A stretch of 22,041 bases of DNA, from positions 1-22,041 of IMG/VR virus record IMGVR_UViG_3300020201_000103; one strand, written 5' to 3'. Shown in pieces: positions 13,926 through 21,971 of the stretch. Numbering within the stretch: the stretch's first letter is position 1; each line of letters opens with the position of its first letter. The notes under the pieces were generated by a model. That model did not search any database. It had not been told where the DNA came from and worked only from the letters and a program-made list of their open reading frames with translations. Origin of the DNA: a virus. A program made the translations under genes and the position numbers.

Positions 13926-14348
13926 TTAAACGCTTAATCCGGATGATGGATCGTAGTTTGGTTTACCAGAAACTCTGATAACTGCACTATAAGATCTTAA
14001 TCCCTCTGGTGTCATTTCACCTTCCTTGAACGTTCTAACGTATCCGTTAAAAGTCCAAACGCTTCCGTTAGGAGAGTCGATTTCCCAGCCTTCTATAGTC
14101 TGAGCTTGTGCTAGGGCGTACATTGATGCCACCTGAGCGTCATCTTTGATTAAGCCTTTCAATGCAACTTCTCCCGCATCTTTTAATCCTGCGATAGATT
14201 CTTTATACCCATTTGGTGAGTCTAAAGTTGTTGCATCAAGATCGCCACTCTCCACTCCGATTTCCCCGATTGAAGTCAAATGCATGACTGTCATCAAAGG
14301 AGCGGTAGTCTTTTTCAAGATTGTACCGATTGATTTTTGAGTTGCCAT
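13926..14348 (-). CDS. Major tail (tube) protein
   Basis: A 140-residue protein with the look of siphovirus tail tube subunits. It starts MATQKSIGTILKK and contains TTLDSPNGYKESIAGLKDAG, the typical D-x-T-T-L/x-S-P-x-G-x-K/x-E loop near the first third. It then continues through ALKGLIKDD and WEIDSPNGSVWTFNGYVRTF and ends with SAVIRVSGKPNYDPSSG. Stacked hexameric rings of this protein form the tail tube. It lies between the tail terminator and the chaperone genes, the usual place. The start at 14348 follows an A/T-rich leader (TTAATTAACCAAGA) without Shine-Dalgarno. A strong hairpin immediately follows the gene, compatible with high expression. Confidence 0.9.
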   Translation of the reverse strand: MATQKSIGTILKKTTAPLMTVMHLTSIGEIGVESGDLDATTLDSPNGYKESIAGLKDAGEVALKGLIKDDAQVASMYALAQAQTIEGWEIDSPNGSVWTFNGYVRTFKEGEMTPEGLRSYSAVIRVSGKPNYDPSSGLSV

Positions 14349-14358
14349 TCTTGGTTAA

Positions 14359-14691
14359 TTAATAAGTAAATCTAGTGTTTAGATGGCTAATATCATCTGG
14401 ATCTATTATATCGGTATTAAATGAAAGAAGATAGTTTAAATCCTTCATTTTAGAAACCACTTGTGCTAAGAGCAAAGTAGTCTCACTCGATGTATTTCCC
14501 CAGATATCAATAGTCACTTCAATATTCTGATGTTCTATCTCTCCCGAGACAGCATACAAAGGAACATTGCTTGAAATATAAAAGGTCACACACGGCAAGT
14601 CCGCAAGAATCTCCGGCCTCTGTTGATATACAACAATATTAGCTATCTCACTAAGTTTGTCATAAATTGTGGCTTTTGTATCGGTGTCCAT
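14359..14691 (-). CDS. Tail terminator (gp17/DUF3168-like)
   Basis: A 110-residue protein of the small tail-completion type. The N-terminal helix (TKATIYDKLSEIANIVVYQQ) is followed by beta strands (LPCVTFYISSN, EHQNIEVTIDIWGNT) and a second helix (TTLLLAQVVSKMKDL). The end HLNTRFTY resembles the strand that ends many members (LNTRF-x-Y). The hexamer is expected to cap the tail tube and join it to the head connector. The start codon shares a base with the preceding gene's stop (TAATG at 14691), so translation is probably coupled. It is placed right before the tube gene, as in SPP1-like phages. Confidence 0.75.
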   Translation of the reverse strand: MDTDTKATIYDKLSEIANIVVYQQRPEILADLPCVTFYISSNVPLYAVSGEIEHQNIEVTIDIWGNTSSETTLLLAQVVSKMKDLNYLLSFNTDIIDPDDISHLNTRFTY

Positions 14692-15188
14692 TATTTCTTT
14701 TTAACAGATTTTTTAAATGCGACTTTCGTTACTTTGCCACCAGAGGTTACGTTGTATCCATCGTATCGAGTTCTCCGCTTCTCTCTCTTTTTAGGTTGAG
14801 CTTCTGCAGGCCCCTCGTTAGCAGATACAATAGATCCTTTGGTTGGATTCGCCAATTGCGACTTAATATACTTCCCCATACTTGAAATTATGCCGGCCCG
14901 GTTGATGTTCAGGGCAGGAATCATAAATGGTTGAGCTTTCATTCTTCGAGTACCGAACTCCTGATGGAGAGCATATTCCGTTACGGTGTATACAATTCCC
15001 GTTTGCTCTTTAGGGAAAAGCTTGGTTCGAATGGAACCTCGGAGATTGCCAGTATCAACTGGTGCGAGATCTTTTGCAGACCTTTGCACTTTACGTGTGG
15101 CCTCCTTGATTTCCGGCATTAAATTTATGCCACTTATATCACCGTATCTTTTTATGCACTTATCGATGTCGAGGATTTGGATGACCAT
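14691..15188 (-). CDS. HK97 gp10-like neck/tail completion protein
   Basis: A 165-residue protein with the HK97-gp10 signature: VQRSAKDLAPVDTGNLRGSI at about 33-52, then YTVTEYALHQEFGTRRMKAQ and PFMIPALN. These small proteins act in the neck or in completing the tail end. The C-terminal 50 residues (AEAQPKKREKRRTRYDGYN onward to KKSVKKK) form a Lys/Arg-rich extension beyond the usual domain. A basic tail could bind DNA or the acidic scaffold; this is inferred. It overlaps the preceding gene by 37 nt and the following gene by 1 nt. Confidence 0.85.
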   Translation of the reverse strand: MVIQILDIDKCIKRYGDISGINLMPEIKEATRKVQRSAKDLAPVDTGNLRGSIRTKLFPKEQTGIVYTVTEYALHQEFGTRRMKAQPFMIPALNINRAGIISSMGKYIKSQLANPTKGSIVSANEGPAEAQPKKREKRRTRYDGYNVTSGGKVTKVAFKKSVKKK

Positions 15189-15517
15189 TTCTGAGCAATT
15201 AACAAGTTATGAGTATCGAAAGGAATTGACCTAATAACCTTATATTGCCTGTCTTGATAACCGATGATGGAGTCGTTAGCGACCACTTCATTTGTAGTAA
15301 TTATCATATCGATATCCTCTACAATTCCGTAATCTTCTCTAATTTTATCCAGCTTGGAAAAATTAACATTTCCCTTGAAAGTTTTTACAACTATGGAAGT
15401 CCCGGATTTACGAGCCCACCCGTCTGATTCAACAACATCCTCGTTTTCATACAAGGTTATTGTCTTATCATAGAATGCTTTCGCTATAGTAGTTTTGAAC
15501 GTCGTAGGAATCATCAT
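15152..15517 (-). CDS. Head closure/stopper protein (SPP1 gp16-like)
   Basis: A 121-residue protein. MMIPTTFKTTIAKAFYDKTI and the following ENEDVVESDGWARK, VKTFKGNVNFSKLDKIREDY and IIGYQDRQYKVIRSIPFDTH blocks give the beta-rich layout of head-closure proteins that hold DNA in the filled head. Its location between the adaptor and the gp10-like gene supports this. Two Met codons in a row make the exact start ambiguous by one codon. It overlaps the adaptor gene by 50 nt in another frame, an unusually long overlap that constrains both sequences. Confidence 0.7.
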   Translation of the reverse strand: MMIPTTFKTTIAKAFYDKTITLYENEDVVESDGWARKSGTSIVVKTFKGNVNFSKLDKIREDYGIVEDIDMIITTNEVVANDSIIGYQDRQYKVIRSIPFDTHNLLIAQKWSSKSSTSISA

Positions 15518-15965
15518 GATCAGTTACGGTGGCTAATATATATTTTTTAAGCAATTCCACAGTCCCAGAGAAGATGTCGGCGTCACTGCTAGAATTAAAG
15601 AATCCCATAACTTTATCGGAATAACTAATGCTTTGACCGTTGTCAGAGATACTTTTTATAGCACCTATAGCCTCTGCAGTATTACCGCCTTTAAGAGTTT
15701 TCATACTCTCAACTACGGAACTTGCAAGAACTCTTTCAACTTCTGAAGGTATTGGTAAAACATAGTCACCAGCCTCCACACTACTATCCGCTAAGTCCAA
15801 TTCATATTGAGCAACTAATTGCTGTCTATTCATAAAGCTTAAAGCTCTATCAACCACGCTTGCAATCGTAAAATTCAATTGTACATCGGTTAATTCTAAA
15901 TCCGCCAATAATGTTGGATATAAAATTAAAACGTATCCCTTAATTCTAGCAATGACCTCTTCCAT
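15468..15965 (-). CDS. Head-tail adaptor (SPP1 gp15/HK97 gp6-like)
   Basis: A 165-residue helical protein directly after the major capsid gene. It has MEEVIARIKGYVLILYPTLL at the N-terminus, then TDVQLNFTIASVVDRALSFM, LPIPSEVERVLASSVVE and LKKYILATVTDHDD. This helical-bundle composition and position fit the ring that binds below the portal. The start at 15965 leaves a 17-nt gap after the capsid stop. The C-terminal coding sequence overlaps the head closure gene by 50 nt. Family assignment rests on position, size and helix pattern rather than on a signature motif. Confidence 0.65.
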   Translation of the reverse strand: MEEVIARIKGYVLILYPTLLADLELTDVQLNFTIASVVDRALSFMNRQQLVAQYELDLADSSVEAGDYVLPIPSEVERVLASSVVESMKTLKGGNTAEAIGAIKSISDNGQSISYSDKVMGFFNSSSDADIFSGTVELLKKYILATVTDHDDSYDVQNYYSESIL

Positions 15966-15982
15966 CTTCTCTAGTTTAAAAA

Positions 15983-16846
15983 TTAGACTGAGATGTTGTT
16001 ATCTGCACTCAATGCTGCTTTAAAGATCAAATCTGCCATAACTGCTTTAGTTCCGAGGAAGTAAGGCAAGTATGCGTAAAGATCCTCAGAGAATTGAGCC
16101 TCGTCAACTTTGAAATCTCCCATTACAACTGGCTGAGCAACTGATCCTACAACTTGGATTACAGCGTCTACAGTTTGTCTTACAGCTGGTTCGATCACAA
16201 CTCTGTGAAAGAATCGAGCATTTACTCCACCGTTTAAAGGGTTAGGTAAAGTGCTTGTTAATGTTTCTAATGCATCGTAGAACGCAGGAGCTAACGTTAA
16301 CACCATAAGGCTTCTATCTACCTTTTGAACATGCTCATTTTGAACAGCTTCTAATTTCTCAATTAAAGCTACTAATTTCGCTTCAAGTGTTCCATAAGAA
16401 GAAGTATCGAATGTCGCACCGGCTGTCTGTAACTGAAGGAAGTAGTTATTTTCTAACTCAACTCCCATAGCTAAAGCGTAGTCGTCTTTTCTGTCTTTCA
16501 ATAGAGCATCAGCACCTCCAGCAAGATAAAGTTTTCTATCTTTAAGAGACATTTCTTCTGCGATTTCTCTATCAGTATCGATTTTTACATCAACACCGTT
16601 GTTCTGCAATTTATTACCAGCTTGAGCAGTTCTAGCTGTACCGTATGCTTGAGATACGGATGATTTGAACCTTTTTACATGCACAGTACCACCTTTAACA
16701 GGTGCTTCTGAATAGTTGGTGTTCTTATATCTTTGTGAGATAAAGCCAGCAACTATTGTCCCTTGGATTTTTCCGTAGGTTTGCATTAGTTCATCCCTAG
16801 TCGAACTATTTCCATAGTTGATTGAGGTTGCTTTTTGATTTCCCAT
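15983..16846 (-). CDS. Major capsid protein (HK97 fold)
   Basis: A 287-residue protein following the scaffold gene. Blocks are INYGNSSTRDELMQTYGKIQ, VKGGTVHVKRFKSSVSQAYG, VKIDTDREIAEEMSLKDRKL, DRSLMVLTLAPAFYDAL, GGVNARFFHRVVIEP and DDA-free strands ending in ALSADNNISV. The order (N-arm, strand with E-loop region, long helix with VELENNYFLQL, then P- and A-domain segments) and length suit an HK97-fold coat protein of the Gram-positive siphovirus type. There is no fused protease or long prohead delta domain; assembly would use the separate scaffold. It starts 33 nt after the scaffold stop with the leader TTAGATAACCAAAC and no Shine-Dalgarno, notable for what should be the most expressed protein. 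Confidence 0.88.
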   Translation of the reverse strand: MGNQKATSINYGNSSTRDELMQTYGKIQGTIVAGFISQRYKNTNYSEAPVKGGTVHVKRFKSSVSQAYGTARTAQAGNKLQNNGVDVKIDTDREIAEEMSLKDRKLYLAGGADALLKDRKDDYALAMGVELENNYFLQLQTAGATFDTSSYGTLEAKLVALIEKLEAVQNEHVQKVDRSLMVLTLAPAFYDALETLTSTLPNPLNGGVNARFFHRVVIEPAVRQTVDAVIQVVGSVAQPVVMGDFKVDEAQFSEDLYAYLPYFLGTKAVMADLIFKAALSADNNISV

Positions 16847-16878
16847 GTTTGGTTATCTAACAAAATAAAATACTGATT

Positions 16879-17445
16879 TTAGAAGTAGGCTTGTGGGCCA
16901 GTTCCATCATCGGTTGTTTTGTCGGAATTATTAACGTCTTTAGTGGAACCCTTGCCTTCTAGTCTCTGTTTTACCCTTTCGGCAACAGAAGCATCAAACG
17001 CTTTCTTGAAAGATTGAATTTTTTCACTTTGTTTTTCAACATCTAAGTCTACAACAAAATCTACTAAATCCTTAGGTAGCTCCAGCTCTGCAAATGTTTC
17101 CAATGCAGTAAGTCGATTCTCTCTTCGGGTAGTATTATTCTCTCTCTCTTTAGATTCACTATCTTGTTTGGCTTTTAATTCCTTCTCCTTTTCGTCAGAT
17201 GATAACTTTGCGAGTCTTCTTTCTTCAGCTAAAGCTCTATCAATAGCTTCTTGAGTTTCTTTCTGAGATTTTTCTTTCTCAGCTTTCAATCTCTTTGAAA
17301 TAGTCTCATTCAGTTCCTCCTGAGTGAAAGTCTTAGCGTTGCCCTGTCCGCCGTTGCCATTATCTTTGTTATCCTCATTTTTATTAGCGTTAGTGTTTTT
17401 GTTGGCATCTTCATCACCCGCTTGAGTAGTGGTATTTTGTTCCAT
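16879..17445 (-). CDS. Capsid scaffolding protein (DUF4355-like)
   Basis: A 188-residue, highly charged protein. The first 35 residues are Asn/Asp/Lys/Gly-rich and disordered. KTFTQEELNETISKRLKAEK (38-57) is the hallmark of the DUF4355 scaffold family. A long Lys/Glu/Ala coiled coil follows to about residue 110, then a compact helical segment (LTALETFAELELPKDLVDFV) and a polar tail. It should guide assembly of the procapsid and then leave. It lies between the MuF-like gene and the capsid gene. The 82-nt gap before it has only weak small hairpins (such as GCC-GAGA-GGC) and no clear promoter. Confidence 0.88.
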   Translation of the reverse strand: MEQNTTTQAGDEDANKNTNANKNEDNKDNGNGGQGNAKTFTQEELNETISKRLKAEKEKSQKETQEAIDRALAEERRLAKLSSDEKEKELKAKQDSESKERENNTTRRENRLTALETFAELELPKDLVDFVVDLDVEKQSEKIQSFKKAFDASVAERVKQRLEGKGSTKDVNNSDKTTDDGTGPQAYF

Positions 17446-17527
17446 TTGATTGGAATTAAAATATAAACGATTTTACGCCTCTCGGCTTAATATACAGTAG
17501 TGTATCATAAAAGTTATATGTAGAATA

Positions 17528-18547
17528 CTACCCGATTATTTTTTTTCTCCATCTGTTGGCAATAGTTTCGTTACTAGGGCCGACATTTAATCGATCCGTT
17601 CTAGCCTCGAAAGTTAACGCTAACTCAGCATCTTGCACTAATACAACAACAGTTGTACTTCGGCAATTGGGATGCATCGGAGGATAGTTTTTACCCGGCA
17701 CCGCATCCTTTACTAAAAAAATCTTACGATTTAAACTTCTGCATATTTTGGTCGTTCGATTGTCCATCATCGCATCGTACTCATACTTTGATATTCCATC
17801 GTCGACATAGGATTGCAATTCGGCTTGATTATGTAGGTAGTTGGATTCTGTTCGAACTAATGTTGTGGCCCTATATTTAGAAACATCGTATCTCTCCCTT
17901 AGAATTCGGGCTGTCTTTTGATAACTTTGTCCAGAGGTTAGAGCACCCCCTAATAAAATAGGCAGTTCTTCAGCTAATTGATCAACATTTCCCCATATCC
18001 TAGAGGAGTAATTGCCACCCACCCATTCGGATCTCAACACCGCATCTGCCACTGCTTTATCGAGAGTAGTAAAAGAAGGGGTTAGTCCCTGAAATTCCAA
18101 ATCGGCTTGAATAGTAGAGTAGGCGTTCTCAACAATTCCGAGGTATTCTTGTTCGGATGCGTTTATACTTTCCGGAGCTATCTCGTATATCTTCATTCGA
18201 ACCTGCTCTTTTAGGGCTTCTAAACGAGTAAGCTGTAGTAAATACCGCTCATCATACATGTCATCCGGATCTATACCCAGGTTTTTAGCTGATTCACTAA
18301 CCGCTTTCAAAAATGATCTTCTACCTTCAGGAGTAAGTCCGGTTGCAAGTTGCTCTTTAGAAAGGATCCCATTTTGAGCATAGTTTTTGTATACTTTCTC
18401 TACTTCCCGGTTAACATTCCGGAACGCTTGGTCGTATATTTTAAATAACCGGTTATTCAGCTCATTACCTTGTTCTTCACTTAGTATGAGCCTCTCGAGG
18501 GATCTTGCCTCCCAGTAAGTTTGTGATCTGCTTGGTTTTTTAGCCAT
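17528..18547 (-). CDS. Minor head protein, MuF/SPP1 gp7-like
   Basis: A 339-residue protein. The N-terminus (SQTYWEARSLERLILSEEQG) is the usual opening of SPP1 gp7-type proteins. The MuF domain is at about 217-300: YDVSKYRATTLVRTESNYLH, then YEYDAMMDNRTTKICRSLNR and NYPPMHPNCRSTTVVV, with C269, H292 and C295 in the typical places. These proteins bind the portal and enter the procapsid in a few copies; in SPP1 the homologue influences DNA exit. The domain ends soon after the MuF motif, so no polymorphic toxin is fused. The start shares one base with the portal stop (TAATG), so they are probably coupled. Confidence 0.88.
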   Translation of the reverse strand: MAKKPSRSQTYWEARSLERLILSEEQGNELNNRLFKIYDQAFRNVNREVEKVYKNYAQNGILSKEQLATGLTPEGRRSFLKAVSESAKNLGIDPDDMYDERYLLQLTRLEALKEQVRMKIYEIAPESINASEQEYLGIVENAYSTIQADLEFQGLTPSFTTLDKAVADAVLRSEWVGGNYSSRIWGNVDQLAEELPILLGGALTSGQSYQKTARILRERYDVSKYRATTLVRTESNYLHNQAELQSYVDDGISKYEYDAMMDNRTTKICRSLNRKIFLVKDAVPGKNYPPMHPNCRSTTVVVLVQDAELALTFEARTDRLNVGPSNETIANRWRKKIIG

Positions 18548-19905
18548 TATTTAACAGTTTTACTTTTGGCACTGTCTTTTTTGGAGTCTTTAGATGCTTC
18601 TTCGTTTGTTTTATTAGTACCAAACCCTTCATTACCGCCAGCGTTCGCCTTATCTACATTTTCTTTACTGACCTTTTTTACTTCCTTCGAAGCATCGTCT
18701 ATAAAGGAGAGTTGAGAGATAAGTACTTCCTGACTTACTAGTCCGGTAAGATTGCTTACAATTTGCGAAGTCTCCACATCGTTTTGTGGCAAGTTTCGTT
18801 TGAAGACAGCGTCAACTTTATATATTTCTACAATACTATTACTACTATTAAGGTGATTTAAGTAGGTATTAACAACAGCGAATCTTTTCAATAGACCTCT
18901 TTCAAAGTATCTTTCTTTATTTTTTATATTCTGCTCGAAGGCCAATAGTTTATATCTAATTGCAACACCTGAAGAATTACCCACGAAGTTATCATCTGAC
19001 AAATTAGGAGTCATGGATATTTTATGAATATCAGCTTCGATTACCTTCCTTAATACATCAGCATCTGCTTCGTTTAATTCTTTAGTTAGATATTCAGCTC
19101 GGGCCTCTAGAGGAATTCCTCCCATAACACCGGATTTTTTTAATTCTGCCTTTTGTGTTTTAGTTAAACCGAAACCATACATCACAAGAACAGCTTCAAC
19201 TAATTGTTCTTTATCGTTTATTCTATCGGATTGAAGAAGATTATATGCATCAATAAGAGTTAGTACAGGCTCGAAGTCGCCTAGACACTCGGGGTTATTC
19301 TTGTAGTGAGTTACTGGCACTTGACCGAAGAAATGCTCATCGATTCCGGTCTGGGTCAAATCTTTACTAAAGGTATAAAGGTGATTTTTATCAGCTACTA
19401 ATACATCAAAATATTCATCCTCATTACAGGAGCTATACATTACGGCAAATAACTCATTATGCTCAAAAGTATCATCGTAAACCATGATTGCGTTTCGAGG
19501 ATCAATTGATTTTGTCTTCGGGTCGGTAGTACCTTCTGATATGAAAGTATAATCGTATGCTTCACCCATTGCGGATACTTTCTTAGCTATTTCGTTATCC
19601 GCATCGGCAATGGTTTGCTTTTTATATGCTTCAACAACAGGATCTATATTTATTCCTTCCTCAGCTTGGTATTCCACAGGGTTTCCGAGAAGATAACCGA
19701 CATTAACATCGACTATATATTTGGCATGATTGACAACGATTCTATTGTTTTTTAATCCGGGCAATTTATCTCTGCCACTGATGTCGTGTTTTCCGAGGTA
19801 GTATTTCCAGAGTCTATTTCTTAGGGTACTCTTTTCTTCATTAGCCTTTATAGCTTTTCGAATTGATTCACCATTTACGGTCGTGTCTTTCGAGACTGTA
19901 TACAT
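18547..19905 (-). CDS. Portal protein (SPP1 gp6-type)
   Basis: A 452-residue protein of the SPP1 gp6/Phage_prot_Gp6 family. Typical blocks are RNRLWKYYLGKHDISGRDKL, NNRIVVNHAKYIVDVNVGYL with LLGNPVEYQ (about 50-80), then DPRNAIMVYDDTFEHNELF, FFGQVPVTHYKNNPECLGDF, DAYNLLQSDRINDKEQ, and the C-terminal DDNFVGNSSGVAIRYKLLAF. It forms the dodecameric ring at one capsid vertex through which DNA is packaged and released. The C-terminal 50 residues are Lys/Asn/Ser/Glu-rich and disordered. It sits between the large terminase and MuF-like genes, with a 34-nt gap before its start. Confidence 0.92.
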   Translation of the reverse strand: MYTVSKDTTVNGESIRKAIKANEEKSTLRNRLWKYYLGKHDISGRDKLPGLKNNRIVVNHAKYIVDVNVGYLLGNPVEYQAEEGINIDPVVEAYKKQTIADADNEIAKKVSAMGEAYDYTFISEGTTDPKTKSIDPRNAIMVYDDTFEHNELFAVMYSSCNEDEYFDVLVADKNHLYTFSKDLTQTGIDEHFFGQVPVTHYKNNPECLGDFEPVLTLIDAYNLLQSDRINDKEQLVEAVLVMYGFGLTKTQKAELKKSGVMGGIPLEARAEYLTKELNEADADVLRKVIEADIHKISMTPNLSDDNFVGNSSGVAIRYKLLAFEQNIKNKERYFERGLLKRFAVVNTYLNHLNSSNSIVEIYKVDAVFKRNLPQNDVETSQIVSNLTGLVSQEVLISQLSFIDDASKEVKKVSKENVDKANAGGNEGFGTNKTNEEASKDSKKDSAKSKTVK

Positions 19906-19939
19906 ATTTTTGAGAGTAATATTTAGATTATTGTATCAC

Positions 19940-21523
19940 TTAGCTTTCCGAATCACCATATAAACCACCGGCGTATATCTCCACCTCGGCTGGGAATGCA
20001 TCCCTTGTTTCTAATGCAATAAATCCAGCAAATAGGGAGTCGTCGTGTTTGCCGTCTGCGTGTTCGATTTTTTTATTTTCTTTTATAATAAAAGTTCGCA
20101 TCTCCGATTTAGTTACTTCGGAGTTTATTTCTATTAAATCATCAGTAAATAATTTATTAAAATTGTCCATCATGACGGGTCTAGTTTTCAGATTAGTGGA
20201 GAATCCTAATATCTTAGTTTTTTCTTCAGTTCGCTTACTTTTTTTAACGGTGTAATAGATTCTTGGGTATATCTTACTTAAAACTAGCACGGTTGTCAGT
20301 AAGTTATTCTCCACAGATGCTAATGCATCGTTATAATACTCTGCTACAGTTTTCGTATAGTCAGCGAGGGTATAAGGATCTAAGAAGCCATGCCACTGGG
20401 CCACCTGCTTATAATATTCTATTCCCGGTGTTACATCCCATACATCAATACAGGCACTATCAATTCCTTTCCCGTTCGAAGGGTCGACCCCGACAACATA
20501 CCGATGATCTTTTTCAGGCTCATACCAGATACTTAAACCATAGTCAGTGATCCTTATAGGAGGGATAATATCAATCATTTCTACGAAATCCTGATCGAAG
20601 TAACTATTTCCTGAAGCTTGGAACGCTTCCATTAAGTTTGAAGGATACTCCTGTTTAAACAATTGTAATGGGGATAAACCTTCCTTAGTTTTTTCACTCT
20701 TGCCTAATTCGTTTAGTTTCCAACGCCTCCATGCCAGCTTTCGATCGTAGATATCTTTACCCATATGCTCTAAATACTTGTCTATGATTCTAAGCTCTTC
20801 TTGGTCATAGTTTTCAAGCGGAGGGGTATCTAATCCGTACTCATCATCATCAAACCACGCATAGAAGAAGACGCGAGATTTAAAAGCTTCCGGGATCCCG
20901 TCATTTTTCCCCTGAGCTTGTACAGAGGCTTCCACTTCATCATAGAACTCATTAAATCCGTTCCCGGTAGTTTCTTCAGTAATTCTCCCAGTCATACCAA
21001 CCGCCTGCTTAGATCCAGCATTTAACTCTGCTCTATCTTTGATATAAGCCGCTTCCGATATATGCAGGGCAGTAACCGTCCCAGATCTTAACTTTAGGGC
21101 CACGTATATTTTTGACTTTAAACTTCTGCCAGTAAAGTCTTGTACGAATTGAAGTTCGTTTTTATTATCGTACTTAGCCTGCGGTTTCAAAGCTTCGGGC
21201 ATCTCATCGTATGCAAGCTTTACTATTTCGAATATTCTAGTAACAGCATCCTTCTCGTGAGCAATAATGGCACAGGAAGATCCCGGCATCCACAACGCAT
21301 CGTCAAGCATATCTATACAATGTAGAGTTGTGAAACCCTTTTGTCGTGGTTTCACGATTTTGTTATAACGATGATCACCTCGCCATGTTAAGTAGATTTT
21401 TTGAGCTGTGTTTAATTTGAAGGTTACTATTTGACCCGACTTATCTTTGATTTTATAGAGGTGTTCCATCCTCCATAGCTTGGATTTAAGATTTGCTAAG
21501 TTCTTCGGGCTTATATTTATCAT
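19940..21523 (-). CDS. terL: Terminase large subunit
   Basis: A 527-residue packaging motor. The ATPase domain has a Walker A-like KPRQKGFTT at 58-66 and a Walker B region TALHISEAAY at 151-160 (SE in place of DE, as in many phage terminases). The nuclease domain has D347 in VVGVDPSNGKGIDSA, E405 in SVENN and D494/D495 in KHDDSLFAGF, the three acidic sites of the RNase H-like fold. The protein uses ATP to drive DNA through the portal and cuts concatemers. The ATG at 21523 overlaps the small subunit gene by 38 nt; an internal ATG (21469) would remove the conserved-looking LWRMEHLYKIKDKSG stretch, so I keep the longer form. Confidence 0.95.
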   Translation of the reverse strand: MINISPKNLANLKSKLWRMEHLYKIKDKSGQIVTFKLNTAQKIYLTWRGDHRYNKIVKPRQKGFTTLHCIDMLDDALWMPGSSCAIIAHEKDAVTRIFEIVKLAYDEMPEALKPQAKYDNKNELQFVQDFTGRSLKSKIYVALKLRSGTVTALHISEAAYIKDRAELNAGSKQAVGMTGRITEETTGNGFNEFYDEVEASVQAQGKNDGIPEAFKSRVFFYAWFDDDEYGLDTPPLENYDQEELRIIDKYLEHMGKDIYDRKLAWRRWKLNELGKSEKTKEGLSPLQLFKQEYPSNLMEAFQASGNSYFDQDFVEMIDIIPPIRITDYGLSIWYEPEKDHRYVVGVDPSNGKGIDSACIDVWDVTPGIEYYKQVAQWHGFLDPYTLADYTKTVAEYYNDALASVENNLLTTVLVLSKIYPRIYYTVKKSKRTEEKTKILGFSTNLKTRPVMMDNFNKLFTDDLIEINSEVTKSEMRTFIIKENKKIEHADGKHDDSLFAGFIALETRDAFPAEVEIYAGGLYGDSES

Positions 21524-21971
21524 CGAGATCTTCTAATAACTTGTCGTAATCTACCTCGGTGTTTACATTTTCCACTCTAGTAGAGTAAGTATTCTTTTGC
21601 CTTCGCTCTAATAATTTAAAGGAATTATCAACATCCCCTTTACTCACTGCCTTAGCAATGTTATTTTTTGCGACCGCCATTAAGAACCTTTTCGCACTAT
21701 CCATTTTATCCCGAAACTCAGAACTCCAATTTCGCCAGTTATTATAAGTATCCGGGTGAATTCCTGCGTAATCACTAGCTTCCTCATTATTTAAATCATT
21801 TTTAAATGCATCAACAAGTTTCGTAACCACCTCGTCAGTTAACTTACCACTTCGAAGCATTTTAAGCTGTGCGATAGTGTAATCCTTTCCCTCCTCTATC
21901 TTTACATATTTAATTCTGACTCTTTTTGGTTTTCTATTTTTTCGTGTTGTTTTCCGGTCATTTTTTCCCAT
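21486..21971 (-). CDS. terS: Terminase small subunit
   Basis: I place the start at ATG 21971 (MGKNDRKTTRKNRKPKRVRI), giving 161 residues. The frame extends to an ATG at 22021, but those 17 extra residues lie within the methyltransferase coding end and look unlike a protein N-terminus. A very basic N-terminus is followed by a helix-turn-helix region (about 46-85: TDEVVTKLVDAFKNDLNNEE, ASDYAGIHPDTYNNWRNWSS) that should bind the packaging site. The central helices (RFLMAVAKNNIAKAVSKGD) and LLERRQKNTYS resemble other small subunits with this fold. The C-terminus (VDYDKLLEDLDDKYKPEELS) is acidic and probably contacts the large subunit. It overlaps terL by 38 nt and the methyltransferase gene by 70 nt. 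Confidence 0.85.
   Translation of the reverse strand: MGKNDRKTTRKNRKPKRVRIKYVKIEEGKDYTIAQLKMLRSGKLTDEVVTKLVDAFKNDLNNEEASDYAGIHPDTYNNWRNWSSEFRDKMDSAKRFLMAVAKNNIAKAVSKGDVDNSFKLLERRQKNTYSTRVENVNTEVDYDKLLEDLDDKYKPEELSKS

Noticed and set aside
17446-17527. Promoter or terminator before the scaffold gene
   Set aside because: Only short stems (GCC-GAGA-GGC and ATACA-CTAC-TGTAT) and scattered AT-rich hexamers are present; no -35/-10 pair with correct spacing and no U-run after a stable stem.
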